From: Pelagibius litoralis | GTDB lineage: Bacteria > Pseudomonadota > Alphaproteobacteria > Kiloniellales > Kiloniellaceae | NCBI RefSeq assembly: GCF_011683915.1 | Contig: NZ_JAAQPH010000007.1 | Span: forward strand, 175,297-239,296 | Direction of reading: 5' to 3' | DNA length: 64,000 bases | Part shown: piece by piece, positions 59,628 to 64,000 of the stretch | How positions within the stretch are numbered: the stretch's first letter is position 1 | How the letters are laid out: each line of letters starts with the position of its first letter | The notes under the pieces: generated by a model | Told to the model about the DNA's origin: nothing | What the model saw: the letters and a program-made list of their open reading frames with translations, nothing else | Database searches by the model: none | Made by a program: the position numbers and the translations under genes

Positions 59628-61046
59628 ATGTCTGTACTGGCGATCGATCAGGGGACGACCAGCACCCGGGGGCTGCTGCTCGCGGACGGGCGGGCGCCGC
59701 GCATCCTGCGATCCGTTGAACACGCGCAGATCTACCCGCAGCCCGGCTGGGTCGAGCACGATCCGGAGGAACTGATCCGCAATATCCTGCTCTGTGCCGA
59801 GAGCGCCGGGGAGGGTGTCGAAGCCATCGGGATCGACAACCAGGGCGAAAGCTGCCTTGCCTGGGACGGTGAGACCAAGGCGGCGATCTCGCCGGTGATC
59901 GTCTGGCAGGACAACCGCACCCAGCCGGCGGTGGACCGGCTGAAGGCCGAGGGTGCCGAGACCCTGGTGCTGGAGAAAGCCGGGCTGCCGCTCGATTCCT
60001 ATTTCTCGGCCTCCAAGCTGGCCTGGATTCTCCAGAACATCCCCGAGGCAAAGCAACTCTCGGCGCAGGGGCGCCTGCGCCTGGGCACCACCGACGCCTT
60101 CTTTCTGGATCGCCTCACCGGGCACTGCGTTACCGACATCACCACCGCCTCGCGCACCTCGCTGATGAACCTCTCGACCGGGGATTGGGATGAAGCGCTT
60201 TGTTCGCTCTTCGGCGTGCCGGGCGAGGCCCTGCCGCGGATCGTAGCCTCGACCGGCGACTTCGGTGCGATCCGGTTGAACGGTCGGGCGGTACCGGTCA
60301 CCGCCAGCATCGTCGACCAGCAGGGCGCGCTCTACGGCCACGGCTGCCGCGCCGCCGGCGATGCGAAGGTCACTTTCGGCACCGGCGCCTTCGCGCTGAT
60401 GGTGACCGGCAGCGAGATCCACCGCGCGCCGGAAAAGGGGTTGTTGCCGACGGTCGCCTGGCAGAAGCAGGGTGAGGCGCCGGTCTATGGCCTCGATGGC
60501 GGCGTCTACTGCGCAAGTGCTGCGATGAACTGGGCAAGAGGCCTGGGCCTCTTCGCCGAATTCGATGAGATCGATGCCTTCGACGGACCTTCGGCCATCG
60601 AACGGGGCCTCGCCTTCGTGCCGGCCCTGGCCGGGCTTGCCTGTCCGCATTGGGACCGCAAGGCGCGGGGCCTTTGGATCGGCATGACGCTGGAGACGGG
60701 CAAGGGCGATCTTGTCCGCGCGATTCTGGAGGGTGTCGCCTTCCGGGCGGCGGAGGTTCTCACCGCCATGGACGAAAGGGTGACCATTGCCGGGCCGCTT
60801 TCCGTCGATGGCGGGATGGCGGCCAACGGTTACTTCCTTCAGACCCTGGCGGACATCCTGCAGCGCGACCTTGTGGTGCCCCGGGGCGCGGAGCTGACCG
60901 CCATCGGCACCGCCCGCCTGGCCGCCGAGGCGCTGGGCCCTGTGAGCGAAGAGCCCGACGATGCCTTGGTCGTCAGGCCACGGGCCGACCTGGGCCGGCA
61001 TCGCGCCCGTTTCGCCCGGGCGGTTGAGTTGTGCCGCGCCTGGTAG
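59628..61046 (+). CDS. FGGY-family polyol kinase, GlpK-like with altered substrate site
   Basis: This 472-residue kinase has DQGTTSTR (7-14), VWQDNRT with W93, SYFSASKLAWIL with Y125, VDQQGALYGHG with D230, and VDGGMAANGYFLQ near the ATP site. These match E. coli GlpK. However, the glycerol-binding Arg-Glu pair of GlpK (in NQRET) is NQGES here, so G73 replaces the arginine and E74 is kept. The substrate may therefore be a polyol other than glycerol. GGGAG lies eight bases before the ATG. It ends the flavoprotein-kinase operon. Confidence 0.87.
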   Translation: MSVLAIDQGTTSTRGLLLADGRAPRILRSVEHAQIYPQPGWVEHDPEELIRNILLCAESAGEGVEAIGIDNQGESCLAWDGETKAAISPVIVWQDNRTQPAVDRLKAEGAETLVLEKAGLPLDSYFSASKLAWILQNIPEAKQLSAQGRLRLGTTDAFFLDRLTGHCVTDITTASRTSLMNLSTGDWDEALCSLFGVPGEALPRIVASTGDFGAIRLNGRAVPVTASIVDQQGALYGHGCRAAGDAKVTFGTGAFALMVTGSEIHRAPEKGLLPTVAWQKQGEAPVYGLDGGVYCASAAMNWARGLGLFAEFDEIDAFDGPSAIERGLAFVPALAGLACPHWDRKARGLWIGMTLETGKGDLVRAILEGVAFRAAEVLTAMDERVTIAGPLSVDGGMAANGYFLQTLADILQRDLVVPRGAELTAIGTARLAAEALGPVSEEPDDALVVRPRADLGRHRARFARAVELCRAW

Positions 61047-61188
61047 TCTCTCCCTCGCAAGAAGGGGTTAAGTGTCGTCGCAAAGGGGCGGGGTGTGAGT
61101 TTCCCCACGGTGGTAAGCGGCCGCTGCGAAAGAGAGTTCGCGCGCTACCGATCCGGTGGCGCAACGAACTTCGGAGGGGAAAACCGAA

Positions 61189-61686
61189 ATGCGGAAACTC
61201 TACGCTTCAGTCTCTTTGGCCCTGGTGGCTTCGCTGGTACTGTTGGTCCAGGCAGCACCCATACTGGCCGGGCCCAGCGCCGTTTTCACCAACAACCTCG
61301 ATGTCCTCGTGCATGTCGATCACTGTGCGTCGGGCAGCACGCTCTGTACCGGCAGCAGCTCCTCGGGGGAAGCGGCGGCGGGCAACGATTCCATCGTCGA
61401 GGTGATCGTCCACGCCAAGCGGCCGAACGGCACACCCTTTGCCGGGCTGGCTGAGAGCGCCTTTTCGCTGACCTCCATCACCAACCAGGGCGCGGGCGTC
61501 ACGCCGGTCTTTGTCGGTTCCGCGATCTGCGCGGCCTGCTTTCTTGAGGTCGAGCCCGGCGTTTACCGTCTGGCATCGCGTCCGTCCTTTGGCACTTGGG
61601 GCGCGGGAACCTATAGCGTGTTGCTGAAGGTGACCAACGGCAATGCGACGCGGCAGGTTGTCGTGCCGATCCACATTCCGAACTGA
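61189..61686 (+). CDS. Secreted protein of unknown function
   Basis: This is a 165-residue protein with a clear signal peptide (MRKLYASVSLALVASLVLLV and on, cut near ILAGP at about 27). The mature part looks like an all-beta domain with two Cys pairs (VDHCASGSTLCTG and AICAACFLEV) that may form disulfides, and ends in VVVPIHIPN. I recognise no family. GGAGGGG lies ten bases before the ATG. It stands alone behind the kinase operon. Confidence 0.72.
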   Translation: MRKLYASVSLALVASLVLLVQAAPILAGPSAVFTNNLDVLVHVDHCASGSTLCTGSSSSGEAAAGNDSIVEVIVHAKRPNGTPFAGLAESAFSLTSITNQGAGVTPVFVGSAICAACFLEVEPGVYRLASRPSFGTWGAGTYSVLLKVTNGNATRQVVVPIHIPN

Positions 61687-61739
61687 TAGGTCAGAACAGG
61701 CTGCGCCGCCGTTTCGGGACTCCCGAAAGTGCGTTAGTC

Positions 61740-61790
61740 TGATTGGCGGTCGGGCGTCCGCCTGCAAGGCAGAAGCCCGACCGCCAATCA
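61740..61790. repeat. 16-bp perfect inverted repeat, hairpin or terminator
   Basis: TGATTGGCGGTCGGGC (61740-61755) and GCCCGACCGCCAATCA (61775-61790) are exact reverse complements. The 19-base spacer holds its own small stem (GCCT with AGGC). It lies 53 bp after the secreted-protein gene and 20 bp before the GFA gene. The downstream ATTTC is a poor T-run. It could be a two-way terminator or a structured leader. Confidence 0.75.
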
Positions 61791-61810
61791 TTTCAGGGAG
61801 GGTTTCGGAC

Positions 61811-62296
61811 ATGGCGGCGACGGAGGAATTCACCTTGGAGGGTGGCTGCACCTGCGGTGCCGTGCGCTACCGCATGACCAGCAAGCCGATCTATGTGCAT
61901 TGCTGCCACTGCCGCTGGTGCCAGCGCGAGACCGGTAGCGCCTTTGTCCTCAACGCGATGATCGAGGCGGACCGGGTGGAGGTCCTGCAGGGCGAGCCGC
62001 AGGCTGCCGTGATCCCTTCCAACAGCGGCAAGGGCCAGAAGATCACCCGCTGCCCCACCTGCCAGGTTGCCCTCTGGAGCAACTTTGCCGGGGCCGGCGA
62101 TGCCATACGTTTCGTGCGTGTCGGCACCCTGGACGACCCCGACCGGCTGCCGCCGGACGTCCACGTCTTCACCGATTCAAAGCAGCCCTGGGTGATTCTG
62201 CCGGAGGGCACGCCGTCCTTCCCCGAGTTCTACAACCGCAAGGCACTCTGGTCGGCCGAGGCCCTGGCCCGGCGCGAGGCTGCGCTGGCGCACTGA
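61811..62296 (+). CDS. GFA family (glutathione-dependent formaldehyde-activating fold) protein
   Basis: This 161-residue zinc protein of the GFA/CENP-V fold carries its ligands in GGCTCGAVRY (C13, C15), HCCHCRWCQRETGSAF (C31-C37) and TRCPTCQVALW (C81, C84). The family includes Gfa, but most members have unknown activity, so a role in formaldehyde metabolism is not claimed. GGGAGG lies nine bases before the ATG. The gene is preceded by a strong hairpin. Confidence 0.88.
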   Translation: MAATEEFTLEGGCTCGAVRYRMTSKPIYVHCCHCRWCQRETGSAFVLNAMIEADRVEVLQGEPQAAVIPSNSGKGQKITRCPTCQVALWSNFAGAGDAIRFVRVGTLDDPDRLPPDVHVFTDSKQPWVILPEGTPSFPEFYNRKALWSAEALARREAALAH

Positions 62297-62419
62297 ACGG
62301 CGCTTTTTGGTTGCTCGGGCGTAGCGCGGATCGCCCTGTTAATTCAGCATTTCTCACGATTTTGATCTGGAAGCCCGTGGGCCAGTCGCTGCGCAGGCGT
62401 CCGGCAATGGCCTCATCCT

Positions 62420-62510
62420 CGGTTGTATAATATATATATAACGACAGCGATTATAAACGATTTGTTAAGATATCTGGGCGCATTTAATTAATATACACTA
62501 ATACTGTGTG
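62420..62510. other. AT-rich promoter region of the histidine kinase gene
   Basis: This stretch contains TATAATATATATATA (62425-62439) and TTAATTAATATACACTAATAC (in parts) and is far more AT-rich than the genome around it. It contains a consensus TATAAT at 62425. It is the only strongly AT-rich island of this size in the right half apart from the DeoR promoter region, and is likely a promoter or DNA-bending region. Confidence 0.45.
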
Positions 62511-62534
62511 GACCTGACCTTGGTTGGAAAGAAC

Positions 62535-63806
62535 ATGGGCGCGCCCATACCGATAAATGAGCCACAGCGGCTCCAGGCTTTGCTCGAGCTGAAGATTCTC
62601 GACACGCCGCCCTGTCCGCAGCTGCAGGCCGTTGCGCAGATCGCGGCGGGTATTCTGGGTACGCCGATTGCCCTGGTTTCCCTGGTCGACACTGACCGGC
62701 AGTGGTTCAAGGCGAACGTTGGTCTCGCGGCTTCGGAGACCTGCCGCGACTATGCATTCTGCGCCTACGCGATCCTTCAGAGCGAGCCTCTGATCGTCGA
62801 GGATGCGTTGCAGGACCCGCGTTTCGCATCGAACCCGCTGGTGACCTCGGGCCCCGAGATCAGGTTCTACGCCGGGGTGCCGCTCACCACGACCAAGGGC
62901 TACAATCTCGGTACGCTCTGCGTGATCGACAGCAAGCCGCGCTCTCTGCCGCCGGCGCATGTCTCGGTCCTGCGGATGCTCGCATCCCTGGCCGTGCAGA
63001 TTATCGAGACCCGGGCCCAGCTTGACACTGCCGAGGCGCAGGCCGCCAATCAGCGCAGCCCGGCAGAGCGATCCTTTGCGCCGAGCTTGTCGACCTTCGG
63101 GCACGAGATGCGCACGCCGCTCACCCACATTATCGGCTTTGCGGATCTCATGAAGATCACCTTGCCGGCGGAGGGCGAAGGAAGCACGTCCCGGCACGGC
63201 GAATATCTCGACATCATCCGGCAAAGCGGCGCCCACCTTCTGGGGCTGATCGATAACTTTGTCGGCTGTGAAGAGAATGCTTTTGAAGACAGCCTGCAGA
63301 CCACCCGCGTCGATGTGAACGCGGCCTTGTCGGAGGTCGTGCGTTCCTTCGCCAGGTCCGTTGACGTCAAGCAGCAGTCGCTTCGCTTCGTTCCTCTCGA
63401 CGGGGAAGCGGTTGTTCTCTGTGACTCGACCGCGCTCCGCCAGATCGCCATCAACCTGATTGCCAATGCCGCCAAGTACTGCCCGGCCGGCGCCTCGATC
63501 GACGTCTCGGTCTATCGCTGCGTGGAAGAGGGCCGGATCTGTATCGCCATCGAGGACGACGGCCCGGGCCTGCCGTCCGATGTGCGCGACAGGCTGGGCC
63601 GGCCCTTCGTCCGCGGGGCCAAGGCCTGTGTCAGCGATGAAGACGGCGATGGTCTGGGGCTGCATATCATCAAACGGCTGAGCGAGGCGATGGAGGCTTC
63701 GCTGTCCTTTGAGCAGGGCCATACCGGCGGTCTGCGCGCCGTGCTGCAGCTCCGCGTCGCCGGGGATGAGGCGGGCTACGAAACCCACAGCGTCGCCAGC
63801 CTGTAA
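62535..63806 (+). CDS. GAF-domain sensor histidine kinase
   Basis: This 423-residue soluble kinase has a GAF domain at about 20-160 (ETCRDYAFCAYAILQSEPLIVEDALQDPRF and GVPLTTTKGYNLGTLCVID in parts). The dimerisation/phosphoacceptor region has H190 in FGHEMRTPLTHIIGFADLM, and the HATPase domain at about 295-410 has an N box (INLIANAAKYC), EDDGPGLP and DGDGLGLHIIKRL. It has no membrane segment and no receiver domain. GGAAAG lies five bases before the ATG at 62535. A GTG at 62508 is possible. No response regulator gene is adjacent. Confidence 0.9.
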   Translation: MGAPIPINEPQRLQALLELKILDTPPCPQLQAVAQIAAGILGTPIALVSLVDTDRQWFKANVGLAASETCRDYAFCAYAILQSEPLIVEDALQDPRFASNPLVTSGPEIRFYAGVPLTTTKGYNLGTLCVIDSKPRSLPPAHVSVLRMLASLAVQIIETRAQLDTAEAQAANQRSPAERSFAPSLSTFGHEMRTPLTHIIGFADLMKITLPAEGEGSTSRHGEYLDIIRQSGAHLLGLIDNFVGCEENAFEDSLQTTRVDVNAALSEVVRSFARSVDVKQQSLRFVPLDGEAVVLCDSTALRQIAINLIANAAKYCPAGASIDVSVYRCVEEGRICIAIEDDGPGLPSDVRDRLGRPFVRGAKACVSDEDGDGLGLHIIKRLSEAMEASLSFEQGHTGGLRAVLQLRVAGDEAGYETHSVASL

Positions 63807-63875
63807 TCCTGCGGCCGCTGCGCGGCGCTCTTCCCGCTCTCGAATTCACCCAGTGGTCATACTCGGGCTTGTCCC

Positions 63876-64000
63876 ACTGGTGTCCGGTTTAGATTTGGTG
63901 GACTGAGCGCACGGTGTTGATTCTACTGGTGTCCAAGCGTTTGGCGACGTCCTGGGACACGAGAAAGGAACAACACCGTGCGCCACCACAATAGCGTTTT
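63876..64000 (+). mobile_element. Left end of a putative IS4-like insertion sequence
   Basis: ACTGGTGTCCGGTTTAGATT at 63876 starts a sequence unlike the surroundings. It contains an inverted pair, GCGCACGGTGTTG (63907-63919) and CAACACCGTGCGC (63971-63983), and a second ACTGGTGTCC at 63925-63934, before an apparent transposase start. The preceding host DNA (GTCATACTCGGGCTTGTCCC) looks like half of a dispersed palindrome that the element may have split. The exact end cannot be fixed without the right side. Confidence 0.5.
63978..64000 (+). CDS. Start of a probable IS4-family transposase (DUF4372 type), cut by window end
   Basis: A GTG at 63978 opens a frame reading MRHHNSVF up to the end of the window. 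This matches my memory of how DUF4372-containing IS4-family transposases begin. GAGAAAGGA lies nine bases upstream. Only eight codons are visible, so the call rests on this short match and on the IS-like sequence before it. Confidence 0.5.

Noticed and set aside
58278..61001. A 907-codon minus-strand frame opposite the flavoprotein and kinase genes
   Set aside because: It has shadow-type composition and no recognisable motif. The plus-strand genes have clear catalytic motifs and overlaps.
59628..61046. Naming the FGGY kinase glpK outright
   Set aside because: The conserved glycerol-contacting arginine is a glycine, so glycerol specificity is doubtful.

Overview
The window is about 64 kb of GC-rich, gene-dense DNA with the features of an alphaproteobacterium. 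FixK/FNR-controlled cbb3 oxidase genes, a MipZ division ATPase, a type II lumazine synthase, TRAP and TTT transporters and several twin-arginine signals together suggest the Rhodospirillales or a nearby order. That assignment is an inference from gene content. I recognised no rRNA, tRNA or CRISPR array. The only mobile DNA is the edge of an IS4-like element at the right end.

Layout. 1-3022: end of an AsmA-family gene, a LEA14-like lipoprotein and a DUF2189 membrane protein, closed by two palindromic repeats. 3167-11146 (minus): complete cbb3 oxidase locus ccoNOQP-ccoGHIS with an FNR/FixK box upstream of ccoN. 11502-15841: prolyl oligopeptidase, a MerR/TipAS regulator with its own 19-bp-spacer promoter, a GST and a cytochrome c. 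16020-18100 (minus): small lipoprotein, ECF sigma factor and anti-sigma factor. 18646-24715: a CHASE2 membrane protein, a ParA ATPase almost fused to a membrane SPOR protein, a convergent MipZ and an unknown gene. 24897-28816: pyrE and two divergent drug exporters. 28870-34156: dienelactone hydrolase, LytTR regulator, thioesterase, phytanoyl-CoA dioxygenase-like enzyme, FMN riboswitch with ribH2, and a TauE/SafE exporter.

34344-39952: a tctCBA transporter, an LVIVD-repeat protein and an alpha/beta hydrolase. 39971-42516 (minus): a rimB-like protease, a RimK ligase and an AstE-like amidohydrolase. 42620-47004 (minus): RND pump and adaptor. 47196-52625 (minus): a sulfide/persulfide operon made of a Crp/Fnr regulator, a DUF2892 protein, an MBL persulfide dioxygenase-like enzyme, a DUF442-SQR fusion and a SulP transporter, with a palindrome just after the regulator. 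52805-61046: a DctPQM TRAP transporter and DeoR regulator divergent from two GlpA/GlpB-like flavoproteins and an FGGY kinase that lacks the glycerol-binding arginine. 61189-63806: an unknown secreted protein, a GFA-fold protein and a GAF histidine kinase. 63876-64000: IS end.

The loci most worth following up are the ParA-SPOR operon facing mipZ, the TRAP/flavoprotein/kinase cluster with an altered kinase site, and the rearranged sulfide operon. None of these is proven to be new from sequence alone.
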